Under the pieces are notes generated by a model. The model saw only the letters and a list, made by a program, of their open reading frames with translations. It was not told the origin of the DNA and did no database searches. Shown here piece by piece: positions 27,896 to 37,154 of a DNA stretch of 64,000 bases. The stretch's first letter is position 1, and every line of letters starts with the position of its first letter. The DNA lies in assembly GCA_965222065.1 (NCBI GenBank), contig OZ244933.1, forward strand, positions 124,001 through 188,000, given 5' to 3'. The position numbers were made by a program, and so were the translations under genes. The stretch is from GM7GCV1 sp965222065 (GTDB lineage: Bacteria; Pseudomonadota; Gammaproteobacteria; Pseudomonadales; GM7GCV1).

Positions 27896-28321
27896 TTATT
27901 TTTTTGATTCGAGCAGTACCCGAAGTTTTTCCCTGAGTTCCGTTTCGATTTTCGGCAGGTACTCAGCAACCAGGGCATCCACCAGTTTGTCCAGGTTGAT
28001 CTCCTTGGTGGTGTCCTTGGGTGCGGTTCTGGCAGCTTCTTCCTGTTCGCGCTTGATTTCTTCCACCCGGTTGGAAAACAGGCCTGGCTGCCGCACAGGC
28101 GCAGCGGGTTCCTCACGGGCAAGCTCTTCGGCCACAGAGGTTAGTGTGGGTACGCGGTCCTCGGGGTTTTCCTCAAACTGGCCAATAAAAAAAGAAGGAT
28201 CAATTAAATCCTCCTGTTTTCCAGCATCAGTGTCGTCAGAAATAAAGCCCATCAAATCGTCCAATTCTTTGAGAATGGAGGATTCACTGGTCTTATTGTT
28301 GTCTTCGGTTGACACGCTCAT
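27896..28321 (-). CDS. Acidic protein between holC and valS, unknown function
   Basis: A 141-residue, strongly acidic, likely partly disordered protein. The first 90 residues are rich in Asp/Glu/Ser/Pro. The C-terminal 50 residues (KEINLDKLVDALVAEYLPKI and on) form an amphipathic helical segment. No motif, signal peptide or membrane segment. A small gene often sits at this spot between holC and valS in Pseudomonas-like genomes. A good ribosome site (GGGAA) precedes the ATG at 28321. Function unknown. Confidence 0.65.
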   Translation of the reverse strand: MSVSTEDNNKTSESSILKELDDLMGFISDDTDAGKQEDLIDPSFFIGQFEENPEDRVPTLTSVAEELAREEPAAPVRQPGLFSNRVEEIKREQEEAARTAPKDTTKEINLDKLVDALVAEYLPKIETELREKLRVLLESKK

Positions 28322-28463
28322 AGGTATTTCCCGCTCCTCAGTCGAGAAGAACCGCCATTTTACCGATGCAATGGTGAGTGCATCCGGGTGGCAGGGCCTA
28401 TTGTGACTGTTTTGGCATTATTTTGGAAAAAAATGTGTGCCAGTACAGTTTTTTTCCCTGTTC

Positions 28464-28889
28464 TCAGGGCGAGATATCGTGCTTTTGCAAAGGGTAGCCA
28501 CGGTCTTTATAAAAACGCCACTTGTCCCGGCTCGCTTCGCGAAAGTGGTGTTCGGCGGGGACGATTTCCAGTAAACGATCAAACCTGGCAAAAACCGAAG
28601 GGGTTTCATCGGCCAAGTTTATAAGGATGTCATGAAAGTTCTCTGGCGGCGACCGGTGGCCGATTACAACAGACTCTTTTGGTTCGCGCTCGGAGGCCAG
28701 TTCGTGCGGGATGAAAGCATCTGGCCGAAAAGACCAGAGTTTCTCGTGCAATGTGGCTGCCTGCAATTTATCAACACAGTGCAGATAAACTGTTCCGGCG
28801 CGCACGGCCTTTTCAGTGAGCCGGCAGGCGATGGAAAGCGTATCGCTGGCATCGCCACCGGTCATGACATAGAAGTCAATTTTGGTCAC
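28464..28889 (-). CDS. holC: DNA polymerase III chi subunit
   Basis: Clamp-loader accessory subunit that links polymerase III holoenzyme to single-strand-binding protein. The 141 residues begin MTKIDFYVMTGGDASDTLSI and include the AVRAGTVYLHC, LWSFRPDAFIPHEL and PVVIGH-like VVIGHRSPPE blocks of HolC. Starts with GTG at 28889, 21 bases after the pepA stop, in the usual pepA-holC order. Confidence 0.92.
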   Translation of the reverse strand: MTKIDFYVMTGGDASDTLSIACRLTEKAVRAGTVYLHCVDKLQAATLHEKLWSFRPDAFIPHELASEREPKESVVIGHRSPPENFHDILINLADETPSVFARFDRLLEIVPAEHHFREASRDKWRFYKDRGYPLQKHDISP

Positions 28890-28910
28890 TGTGTCTGCCC
28901 CGTTTTAAGG

Positions 28911-30365
28911 TCACACGCGAGACAGCAAATAATCGGTCAGCAGCCGGACGGGGCGGCCAGTAGCTCCCTTTGCCTTGCCACTTTTCCATGCGGTTCCGGC
29001 AATATCGAGATGCGCCCACTTTTGCCCCTTGGTGAAACGTGCCAGGAAGCAGGCCGCGGTAACACTGCCCGCTTCGCGCCCACCGATATTCGCCATATCG
29101 GCAAAGTTGCTTTCCAGCTGTTTGTCGTATTCAGGCCAAAGAGGCATGCGCCATGCCCTGTCTCCGGTCTTTTCCCCGGAAGTTAACAAGTCTGTGGCGA
29201 GTTGCTCATCATTGGCATAAAGACCGGATGCGTGGCTGCCAAGGGCAATCACACAGGCACCAGTCAGGGTCGCGATATCAATGGTGGTTTCCGGTTCGAA
29301 GCGTGCCACGTAGCTCAGTGCGTCACATAGCACCAGGCGGCCTTCGGCATCAGTGTTGAGTATTTCGATGGTTTGCCCCGACATGGATGTGACGACGTCT
29401 CCAGGTTTGGTGGCGTTACCACTGGGCATATTCTCGGCCGCGGCGACGATGGCCACCAGATTAATCGGCAATTTCATTTTGGCGACCGCATGGACCGCAC
29501 CAAAAACACTGGCGGCACCACACATGTCAAATTTCATCTCGTCCATGGCGGCACCTGGCTTAAGCGAAATGCCGCCCGTGTCGAACGTAATGCCTTTGCC
29601 TACCAGTGCATAGGGTTTGGCGTTTTCATCCGTGCCACGATATTCCATGACAATGAGTTTTGCCGGTTCGACGGAACCTGCAGAAACCGATAATAAAGAC
29701 CCCATGCCCAGCTCACGCATTTGCTCCTCATCGAGAATGCTGGTGCTGATGCCAAGTTCCTGCATTTGCATGGCCCGTTCAGCCAGATAAGTGGGTGTGC
29801 AGGCATTTCCGGGCTTGTTGCCAAGATCGCGACACAGGTTGATGCCTTGCCCGATGGATTCACCGCGTTTAATGGCGTCACTGGCATCGTTATCGGCCGT
29901 AGTGGCAAAAAGGATTTTTTGGACTTTTCGGGCGGGTTTCTTTTTGCTCTTGAATTCTTCGTAACGGTATTGCGATTGCTCCAGCGCGATGGTCAGCTCT
30001 TCAGCCATATCGAGCCCGGCGGTTATATCGTGCAGTCCGCTCAGATCAACGGTCACCGATTCTGTATTGAGCCCCAGTATTCTTGCGGCGAGTTTCCCTG
30101 AAAAATCGCGCCATTGCTGGCTTTTGGCATCAGTCTTTGGTAGCCGCCATAGAAGAATACTGCTGATCGCCGCATTTTCATCAAGTGGTACCAGAAGCGA
30201 ACTATTGCTGCTACTGTCCAGCAACTTCCGTGCTTTTTCGGAAGAAAGCAGTGGTTTTAGTTCGTCGCTGTAGTGGCTTATCAGATTGCCATCATGGTCG
30301 ATAAAAATTGTGAGACAATCTGTGTCGACGTTGGTTAAACCGGATGTCCATGCGCTTAGCTGCAT
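28911..30365 (-). CDS. pepA: Leucyl aminopeptidase
   Basis: M17 metallopeptidase that removes N-terminal residues; in enteric bacteria PepA also binds DNA. The 484 residues show the C-terminal catalytic domain with VGKGITFDTGG, the metal-binding NTDAEGRLVLCDAL signature and GAAMDEMKFDMCGAAS. ATG at 30365. It diverges from lptF, with about 125 bases between start codons, a conserved arrangement. Confidence 0.95.
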   Translation of the reverse strand: MQLSAWTSGLTNVDTDCLTIFIDHDGNLISHYSDELKPLLSSEKARKLLDSSSNSSLLVPLDENAAISSILLWRLPKTDAKSQQWRDFSGKLAARILGLNTESVTVDLSGLHDITAGLDMAEELTIALEQSQYRYEEFKSKKKPARKVQKILFATTADNDASDAIKRGESIGQGINLCRDLGNKPGNACTPTYLAERAMQMQELGISTSILDEEQMRELGMGSLLSVSAGSVEPAKLIVMEYRGTDENAKPYALVGKGITFDTGGISLKPGAAMDEMKFDMCGAASVFGAVHAVAKMKLPINLVAIVAAAENMPSGNATKPGDVVTSMSGQTIEILNTDAEGRLVLCDALSYVARFEPETTIDIATLTGACVIALGSHASGLYANDEQLATDLLTSGEKTGDRAWRMPLWPEYDKQLESNFADMANIGGREAGSVTAACFLARFTKGQKWAHLDIAGTAWKSGKAKGATGRPVRLLTDYLLSRV

Positions 30366-30489
30366 TTTTAAGTTAGCCTCTTCGATAAGTTTTTATGATT
30401 AAAGAACACGAAACCTTCATCCCGTCTGGTGAAACAGGATCTCTGTCGCGCTAATAGCGTTGAATAGATTTGAGTACAGTGTAGCCAAG

Positions 30490-31623
30490 ATGATAATCGC
30501 CCGATACCTGTCTACAAAAATTCTTTTTTCTACCCTGTCAGTCTCGATTGTTTTGAGCCTGGTGGTGATGAGTGGTCGTCTGGCTCGATATATTTCCGCA
30601 GCAGCAGATGGCCAACTGGCCATCAGCCTGATTTTCCCCGTTGTGTTTTTCCGTATGCCCCAGTTGCTGGAAATTATCCTGCCGGTTTCACTCTTGCTGG
30701 GAATCCTGCTATCCATCGGGGAGCTTAATGACAGCAATGAAATGACGGTGATTAAAGCCACCGGGACCAGTGAAGGCCGGATTATGGCAATAGGCATGGG
30801 GGCGGCACTGTTTGTGGCTTTTGTGGTGGCACTGTTCAGTTTCTACGTTTCTCCCAAGGGAAATGCCTACGTGGGGCAGTTGGCCAATGCCCAGGGTCTA
30901 AAAAGCGAATTGAGTCAGCTTTCCCCAGCCACGTTTTATGAGCTGAAAAACGATGGCGGTACCGTTTATGCCGGTTCCGTCGATGATGAGCGTCGGGGAA
31001 TGTCTGAAGTGTTTGTCTTTCGCCCGGAACCCATTCGCGGGCTCATGGGAGCGGTGGATCGGTCGTCTTCAGGTTCGCGACAGACGATTATTTATGCGAA
31101 CCGGGGTTATCAGGAATATCGGGAAGAAGGCGGTTTTTACTTCGTGCTGGAGGATGGTGTGCAGTTTGAGGGTCTTCCCGGACAGGCGGATTTTCTGGTA
31201 ACCGAGTTTGAACGTTACAGCCAGCGGATTGAAGAGCCCGATGACCGCGTAAATGCACTGACGACAGATCAGGAATCGCGCGTGATTACCGAGTTACTTG
31301 ACCAGGAGGACCAGCAATCCATTGCGGAATTGCACTGGCGGCTTTCACTGCCGGTTTCTGTACTTTTGATGGCAGCCATTGCCTTTCCCCTCAGTCGATC
31401 AAATCCACGTCAGGGACGTTATTATTTGCTGATTCCTGCCTTAATCATGTTTTTGCTGTACATGGTCGCCCTGAATACCGGTAAAGAAGCCCTGTCCAAT
31501 GGTGAAGGGAGCGCCCTGGGAAGGATCTGGTCAGTGCACCTGGTGATCTTCATGCTGACCCTGGCTTTTTATTTCTGGCCAGCCTTCAGGGATCGTCTGA
31601 AGCATGCAGGGAATCCGGGGTAG
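30490..31623 (+). CDS. lptF: LPS export permease LptF
   Basis: Inner-membrane subunit of the LptB2FGC ABC transporter that extracts lipopolysaccharide for transport to the outer membrane. The preferred start is ATG at 30490, giving MIIARYLSTKILFSTLSVS, the family N-terminus; an open TTG ten codons upstream is less likely. The 377 residues have three N-terminal helices, a periplasmic beta-jellyroll (about residues 125-255) and three C-terminal helices. lptG starts five bases after its stop. Confidence 0.93.
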   Translation: MIIARYLSTKILFSTLSVSIVLSLVVMSGRLARYISAAADGQLAISLIFPVVFFRMPQLLEIILPVSLLLGILLSIGELNDSNEMTVIKATGTSEGRIMAIGMGAALFVAFVVALFSFYVSPKGNAYVGQLANAQGLKSELSQLSPATFYELKNDGGTVYAGSVDDERRGMSEVFVFRPEPIRGLMGAVDRSSSGSRQTIIYANRGYQEYREEGGFYFVLEDGVQFEGLPGQADFLVTEFERYSQRIEEPDDRVNALTTDQESRVITELLDQEDQQSIAELHWRLSLPVSVLLMAAIAFPLSRSNPRQGRYYLLIPALIMFLLYMVALNTGKEALSNGEGSALGRIWSVHLVIFMLTLAFYFWPAFRDRLKHAGNPG

Positions 31624-31628
31624 CAGCG

Positions 31629-32696
31629 ATGAACATTCTTGATCGTTACCTGTTTAACACGGTTGCCGGATCTATATTTGCAGTGCTACTGGTCATTGTC
31701 GGTGTTGATGCACTGGCCATGCTGATTGATGAACTGGGCACCACGCAGAATAGTTATGGCGTCCTTCAGGTCTTTTTTTATATTTTCCTGAAGCTGCCTG
31801 CGAGCCTGGCGGAGTATGCCGGATATGCCGCACTGATCGGCGTGATGCTGGGTCTGGGCATGCTGTCCAACTCGGGTGAGTTGACGGTCATACGTTCCTC
31901 CGGTGTGTCGCTGGTTGGTATTGCATGGATGGTGCTCAAGCCCGCCCTGGTCCTGATTGTGTTGACCTCACTGGTTTCGGAATTTATTGCCCCGAGACTG
32001 GAGCAAAAGGCAGAAAACCAGCGAAGCGTATTGCGGGACGAAATGACCCAGAGCATCCAGGAGTCGGGGCTTTGGATGTTTGACCGGGGGACATTCATGC
32101 ACGTAAATGCCGTGTATCCGGATGGCCGTCTGTTTGGTGTGTCCAGATACCGTATAGACCTGGATCAATCAGAGCTGTTGGCGGAACAATCCGCCCAGGC
32201 CCAATTCGATCGGGATACCAGTCAATGGACAGAAACAGCCCTTCGGCAAACCAGAGTGAGCCCCGAGACGGTTGAGGTCAGTACGGAAAACCAGTCTGTC
32301 TGGGATACCCGGTTGCGCCCGGAGCTACTTAACATGTCGGTACTCAGTGCCACCCAGTTATCTGTGCGTGAACTCAATGAATTTAGTCAGTATTTGGGGC
32401 AGGATGAAAACCGTGCCCGTAAATACCGGGTGGAATTCTGGCGCAAGTTGCTGGCTCCACTATCCATCGCTTCACTGGTATTTGTCGGCATGTCGTTTGT
32501 ACTGGGCTCGACCCGTCAGGTAGCCATAGGCCAGCGAATATTTGTCGGAGTGATGGTAGGAACCCTGTTCCAGCTGTTACAGGATATTTTCGGTCCGGCT
32601 TCGGTTGTCTGGGGATTTTCCGCTTTTTGGGGTGTGATGATCCCCATCCTGATCACCAGTTGTCTTGGTTTGCTTTTACTGCGACTGAAAAGCTGA
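31629..32696 (+). CDS. lptG: LPS export permease LptG
   Basis: Partner permease of LptF in LPS export. The 355 residues begin MNILDRYLFNTVAGSIFAVL and show the same layout: N-terminal helices including the DELG coupling region (AMLIDELGTTQNSYG), a periplasmic jellyroll and C-terminal helices (WGFSAFWGVMIPILITS). It converges on msbA, with 32 bases between the stops. Confidence 0.94.
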   Translation: MNILDRYLFNTVAGSIFAVLLVIVGVDALAMLIDELGTTQNSYGVLQVFFYIFLKLPASLAEYAGYAALIGVMLGLGMLSNSGELTVIRSSGVSLVGIAWMVLKPALVLIVLTSLVSEFIAPRLEQKAENQRSVLRDEMTQSIQESGLWMFDRGTFMHVNAVYPDGRLFGVSRYRIDLDQSELLAEQSAQAQFDRDTSQWTETALRQTRVSPETVEVSTENQSVWDTRLRPELLNMSVLSATQLSVRELNEFSQYLGQDENRARKYRVEFWRKLLAPLSIASLVFVGMSFVLGSTRQVAIGQRIFVGVMVGTLFQLLQDIFGPASVVWGFSAFWGVMIPILITSCLGLLLLRLKS

Positions 32697-32728
32697 TTAA
32701 TAAGGGTCAGTAACTAAAACAGGGCTGA

Positions 32729-34516
32729 TTATTCGGAAAACTGGGCGTTGTAGAGCCTGGCATAGACGCCATCCTTTTCCATAAGCTCTTTGTGATTGCC
32801 CAGCTCGACGATCTCCCCGTCTTCCATCACTGCAATCTTGTCAGCGCTTTCGACGGTTGATAGTCGATGGGCAATAACCAGCGTAGTGCGATTTTTCATG
32901 ATGTCGTTCAGGGCCATCTGGATATGGCGCTCGGATTCGTTGTCCAGTGCTGAGGTCGCCTCATCAAGGATCAGGATAGGGGCGTTTTTCAGAAACGCCC
33001 GGGCAAGTGCCAGTCGTTGTCGCTGACCGCCACTCAGGCTGGTACCGTTTTCGCCTATATGGGTATCCCAGCCATTGGGAAGGTCGGCAATGAACTCATC
33101 GGCATGAGCAGATTTAATGGCTGACTGTAATTGCGGTGTGGTGGCATTGCGCAGCTCACCATAAGCGATATTGGCCTTGACGCTGTCATCAAACAAAAAC
33201 ACCTGCTGGTTTACTACCGCAAACTGTTTGCGTAAATCAGACAGTCGGTAATCCTCGACAGGGCAACCATCGATGAGTATGGAATCCCGGGGCGTGTCGC
33301 CCTGACGGGCCAGCAGGGAGACCAGGGTCGATTTCCCTGAACCGGACCTGCCTACCAGCGCCAGTGTTGTACCCGGTTCCAGCATCAGGTTAATGTCTTT
33401 GAGCGCGGGATTTTGTGCGCCGGCATAGGTGTAGTTCAGATTGCGAAATTCAATTTTCCCTTTGGCCCGGTCCAGTTCGCGAGTGCCTTCATCAATTTCC
33501 TGGGGTTCATCGAGTACATCAAAGATGCTCTTGGCTGCGGCCAGACCGCGCTGGATGGCAGTGTTGATTGAGGTCAGCTGTCGCAGCGGGCGGGAGATCA
33601 TGGCAGCGGCCGTGATATAGGCCAGGAAATCGCCAGTACCCATGCCGCCCTTAAGCTCGGGGTTAAGCCCCACCCAAAACAGTAACGAGAGCGAGCAAAA
33701 TGTAATCACCTGGATGAGGGGGCTACTGATTTCTGTCACACGAGCAAGCTTCAGGCTTTGTTTCAGGTTGGCCGCACTTGCCTGGCGAAAACGTTCGCTT
33801 TCAAACTCTTGTGCCCCATAGGTTTTTACATCGGTAATGCCGCGTATGGCTTCCGAGGCAACCTGGGCGACGTTGCCCATGGAGTTCTGGATTCGGTGAC
33901 TGTATTTGCGTAACAGGGACGACGCCAGACTGACAACGCCACCAATCAATGGGGCAACAAGCAGGAACACCAGCGTCAGCTTCCAGTTTTTGGACAGCAA
34001 GAAGACGATCAGGGCCAGGATGGTAAGACCTTCACGGGTCAATGTGCGTACAGCATCGGTGGCCGCGGCGGTAATTTGCTCGACGTTATAGGTGATGAGT
34101 GCAATGGTGCTGCTGCTTCCCTTGTCCAGGTAATAACTGGTCGGGAGCTGCTGTAACTTCTGGAAAAGATCCTTGCGGATGTCGTGGACCAGGTTACGTC
34201 CGACCAGTGATATGTAATAGCCACCCAGATACGAGCCCAAACCGCGAAAGATGGCAATAACCACAATAAACACCGGCAGCAGGATATGTAACTGGTCGAC
34301 GGATTCGACCTGATAGAACCTATCAAATATGCCACTGACTTCCTCGGTCTCCCCAAACGCGGCGGGCAGGTATTCCATGAGTGCAGCCAGGCTGGCTTGT
34401 GTCAGACCGTAGAGGGCATAACCCATAAAACTGACGGCGAATGCGGGCCAATAAGGCAAGACATAGCTGAGCAGCCTTCGGTATAGGGACCAGCCGTTGT
34501 TTTTCTTGTCACTCAC
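32729..34516 (-). CDS. msbA: Lipid A flippase MsbA
   Basis: Homodimeric ABC exporter that flips core-lipid A across the inner membrane. The 595 residues have six N-terminal helices, then an ATPase domain with Walker A GRSGSGKST, signature LSGGQRQRLALARAFL, Walker B ILILDEATSALD and the H-loop IAHRLSTVE. The end-to-end match with MsbA is good, though some multidrug exporters look similar. In many genomes lpxK follows msbA; here an RDD protein lies upstream and lptG converges downstream. Confidence 0.88.
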   Translation of the reverse strand: MSDKKNNGWSLYRRLLSYVLPYWPAFAVSFMGYALYGLTQASLAALMEYLPAAFGETEEVSGIFDRFYQVESVDQLHILLPVFIVVIAIFRGLGSYLGGYYISLVGRNLVHDIRKDLFQKLQQLPTSYYLDKGSSSTIALITYNVEQITAAATDAVRTLTREGLTILALIVFLLSKNWKLTLVFLLVAPLIGGVVSLASSLLRKYSHRIQNSMGNVAQVASEAIRGITDVKTYGAQEFESERFRQASAANLKQSLKLARVTEISSPLIQVITFCSLSLLFWVGLNPELKGGMGTGDFLAYITAAAMISRPLRQLTSINTAIQRGLAAAKSIFDVLDEPQEIDEGTRELDRAKGKIEFRNLNYTYAGAQNPALKDINLMLEPGTTLALVGRSGSGKSTLVSLLARQGDTPRDSILIDGCPVEDYRLSDLRKQFAVVNQQVFLFDDSVKANIAYGELRNATTPQLQSAIKSAHADEFIADLPNGWDTHIGENGTSLSGGQRQRLALARAFLKNAPILILDEATSALDNESERHIQMALNDIMKNRTTLVIAHRLSTVESADKIAVMEDGEIVELGNHKELMEKDGVYARLYNAQFSE

Positions 34517-34530
34517 AATGGTTTGCTCGT

Positions 34531-35049
34531 TTATTTGTCTTTGCCCGACTTGCGTTTGGGCAGTACCACAACGCGTGTGCCTGAAGCCAAGTCATGCAGT
34601 GTACGGTGTTGTTTGTCAATCAGCGACCAGGGAAGTCCAATAATAAAGAATGTACCGACCAATGCCCGAATCCAAAGCTGTTTCCAGCCTGGTTTCTCTC
34701 CTGTTTCGGTAATCAGCCTTAAGCGCCAGGTTTGCATGCCCAGAGTCGCCGAGCGTGTGCGCCAGAAGCCCACGTAAAAAAGTGCCAGGGAAAGATAGAG
34801 GCCCAGGTTATAGAGTGGACCGCTAAGCAGGGGTTGGTATTCATCCGTGGCCGTCAGGGTCATATCTTCGCCGACAGATTCGAGCAATAAACCCTCGGAT
34901 GAATCAAGCCCCAGTGTGTGAATTACCAGCATGACCATGGCCGTGTAAAAAAAGCTCACGGCAAACAGCAGAAAAAGGTCATAGATTCCCGCGACAAGTC
35001 GTCGAAAAAAACGGGCATTGGGAAGGGCTGCGAGCTCAGATTGATCCAT
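34531..35049 (-). CDS. RDD-family membrane protein
   Basis: A 172-residue inner-membrane protein. The RDD hallmark is near the N-terminus (ARFFRRLVAGIYDLFLLFAV). There are three hydrophobic segments, at about residues 18-45, 80-95 and 130-148, and a basic C-terminus. The family is poorly understood; some members are linked to sodium or proton exchange. It precedes msbA by 14 bases on the same strand. A second RDD gene lies at 41310. Confidence 0.85.
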   Translation of the reverse strand: MDQSELAALPNARFFRRLVAGIYDLFLLFAVSFFYTAMVMLVIHTLGLDSSEGLLLESVGEDMTLTATDEYQPLLSGPLYNLGLYLSLALFYVGFWRTRSATLGMQTWRLRLITETGEKPGWKQLWIRALVGTFFIIGLPWSLIDKQHRTLHDLASGTRVVVLPKRKSGKDK

Positions 35050-35184
35050 CGGGTATGTCGTTCATGTTGCCTATCCTGCACCGGGTCGTAGAATGCAGGT
35101 AATGGCTGATCAGTTTGCAATGGCGCGCCATTCTAGCAGAGGTCCCCAAAGAGACCAGAACAATCATCCTTAAAGGGTTCAGGA

Positions 35185-35802
35185 ATGCATTTAGGTCAGT
35201 CTGCAAATGTTCTAAAAACCGGTGTTGTTTTGGTTGCTGCCTGCCTGTTGACCAGCGCCTGCGGCACAAATACGCGCCCCCGGACTGTCACGGAAGATGA
35301 GGGCTGGATTCGTTGTCATCCCTCCGGGAGCGGCGAAGGATGGGATTGCATAAAGGGCACGGATTCCAGGGTGGGGTATCAATCGCCCGGGCAAATAGCC
35401 GATAACGAAGATGAGAATGCAACTTCGGCGATGACAACGGATTCGTCAAACCAGCCGGCGGCGACTTCTCTGACGCCAAACCAGCCTTATTCGCCGACAG
35501 ATGATACCCAAAACCCGGAAGAAGCCTCTTTCGAACCAAATCAGGTACTGGAGGAAGAAAGGCTTGCCAGATACAGGATCCAGCTGGCAGCGTTCCAGAC
35601 TCAAGCGCGCAGGGATGCCTACATAAAAAGCCTGTCCATTGATCGCTCCGCGTTGACATTAAGCCGGAGTCAAAGGGCAGGGCAGACCTGGTGGCTGGTT
35701 TCATATGGAAGCTACCAGGAATATGCTGATGCGCTTGAGGCGCAAACAGAGCTGGCCCAAGGGTATGGGCTGACCGATACCTGGATAAGGCCCCTGGAAT
35801 AA
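35185..35802 (+). CDS. SPOR-domain lipoprotein
   Basis: A 205-residue outer-envelope lipoprotein. A type II signal ends in the lipobox LTSAC (Cys near residue 26). A Ser/Pro/Asn-rich linker follows, then a C-terminal SPOR-like domain (RYRIQLAAFQTQARRDAYIK, QTWWLVSYGSYQEYADAL). SPOR domains bind denuded glycan strands at the septum, so a cell-wall role is probable. AAGGG lies seven bases upstream of the ATG at 35185. Confidence 0.82.
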   Translation: MHLGQSANVLKTGVVLVAACLLTSACGTNTRPRTVTEDEGWIRCHPSGSGEGWDCIKGTDSRVGYQSPGQIADNEDENATSAMTTDSSNQPAATSLTPNQPYSPTDDTQNPEEASFEPNQVLEEERLARYRIQLAAFQTQARRDAYIKSLSIDRSALTLSRSQRAGQTWWLVSYGSYQEYADALEAQTELAQGYGLTDTWIRPLE

Positions 35803-35921
35803 ATCTGTAAGACCTTGATTGCCAACGCTAACCAGATGTTAATATGGCGTTTCACACATTTTTCCCCTCGTACATATTAAAGTTAACAACCAAACACAAC
35901 TGAACTAGAGGAATCTTCTAG

Positions 35922-37073
35922 ATGAGAAGGACATACCAACTGCTAATCATTGTCTGCTTGTTTCTGGCGGGAATGTCTTCTGCCCATTCGCAGACCTATT
36001 ACGCGACCCACCATAACTACCAGGCAGTTCCTGTTGCGGACGGACTTGTTCAGCCCTGGTCCATAAACTGGCTGCCTAACGGCGACATGCTGGTTACCGA
36101 AAAACCAGGACGACTGCGCATCATTCGTGATGGCCAACTGCTGGACGATGCAGTACCCGGCGTCCCGGACGTTTTTTACCAGGGGCAGGGTGGCCTGTTT
36201 GATGTGCTTCCACACCCCGATTTTGCCGAGAACCAGCTGCTATATCTGAGCTTTGCCAAGCCGACAGGTGGGGATGGCTCTACGACCGTGATCGTGCGGG
36301 GTCGTTTCAATAATGATCGACTGACAAACGTTGAAGAAATCTTTGCCGCCAATTCGGTAGGCCGTGGCCACTACGGCGGTCGTATTGCCTTTGACGAGGA
36401 TGGTTACCTGTTCCTCAGTATCGGCGATCGCCAGGCGGCACCGGAAGGCGACCTGGAGAACCATCCGGCACAAGACACCAGCAACCACCATGGCGTTATT
36501 GTCAGGCTCAATGACGATGGCAGTGTTCCCAGTGACAACCCCTTTGTTGGTGAAAGAGGCTACGAGCCAGCCATCTGGAGTTATGGCCATCGCAGCCCGC
36601 AAGGCCTGGCATTCCACCCGGAAACCGGTGACCTTTGGGAGACAGGGCATGGTCCCCAGGGTGGTGACGAGCTGAATCACATTGTTGCCGGTAATAATTA
36701 TGGCTGGCCGGTGATTGGCTACGGGGTCAACTATGGTCCGGGTAAGCCGATTCATAGCAGCATAAGAAGAGACGGTATGGAGCAACCTGAGCATATTTGG
36801 GTTCCTTCCATCGGTACGTCAGGATTGATGATCTATACCGGGGACAAGTTCCCGCAATGGCACGGCGATATCTTTGCAGGTGGCCTGGTTGGAACACAGC
36901 TGGCGCACATTATGCTTGAGGATGATTACCGCACTGTTGAAAGGGAAGAGACCCTGCTGGCTGACATCGGTCGTATCCGCGATGTTCGCCAGGGGCCTGA
37001 AGGCTATATCTACGTAGCGATTGATGGCGGTGAGGAAATGACGACTGTCTACAAACTGGAGCCGGTCGAATAA
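35922..37073 (+). CDS. PQQ-dependent aldose sugar dehydrogenase-like protein
   Basis: Secreted or periplasmic six-bladed propeller of the soluble glucose/sorbosone dehydrogenase (YliI/Asd) family, which oxidises aldoses with PQQ and calcium. The 383 residues begin with a signal peptide (IIVCLFLAGMSSAHS), then show NWLPNGDMLVTEKPGRLRI, GRGHYGGRIAFDEDGYLFLS, GHRSPQGLAFHPETGDLW and HGPQGGDELNHI, the family cofactor-side motifs. AGAGGAA precedes the ATG, and a strong terminator follows. Cofactor use is inferred from the family. Confidence 0.88.
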   Translation: MRRTYQLLIIVCLFLAGMSSAHSQTYYATHHNYQAVPVADGLVQPWSINWLPNGDMLVTEKPGRLRIIRDGQLLDDAVPGVPDVFYQGQGGLFDVLPHPDFAENQLLYLSFAKPTGGDGSTTVIVRGRFNNDRLTNVEEIFAANSVGRGHYGGRIAFDEDGYLFLSIGDRQAAPEGDLENHPAQDTSNHHGVIVRLNDDGSVPSDNPFVGERGYEPAIWSYGHRSPQGLAFHPETGDLWETGHGPQGGDELNHIVAGNNYGWPVIGYGVNYGPGKPIHSSIRRDGMEQPEHIWVPSIGTSGLMIYTGDKFPQWHGDIFAGGLVGTQLAHIMLEDDYRTVEREETLLADIGRIRDVRQGPEGYIYVAIDGGEEMTTVYKLEPVE

Positions 37074-37100
37074 AAGCGCTCATCAATTAAAGTCAAACCA

Positions 37101-37129
37101 AAAAAAGCCCGCGTTTTGCGGGCTTTTTT
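37101..37129 (+). terminator. Rho-independent terminator
   Basis: AAAAAAGCCCGC, loop GTTTT, GCGGGCTTTTTT: a strong GC stem with T-run, 27 bases after the sugar dehydrogenase stop. The symmetrical A-run lets it also serve the opposing pectate lyase gene ending at 37155. Confidence 0.9.
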
Positions 37130-37154
37130 CTTTGTTGGCACCAGGCCGAACCAC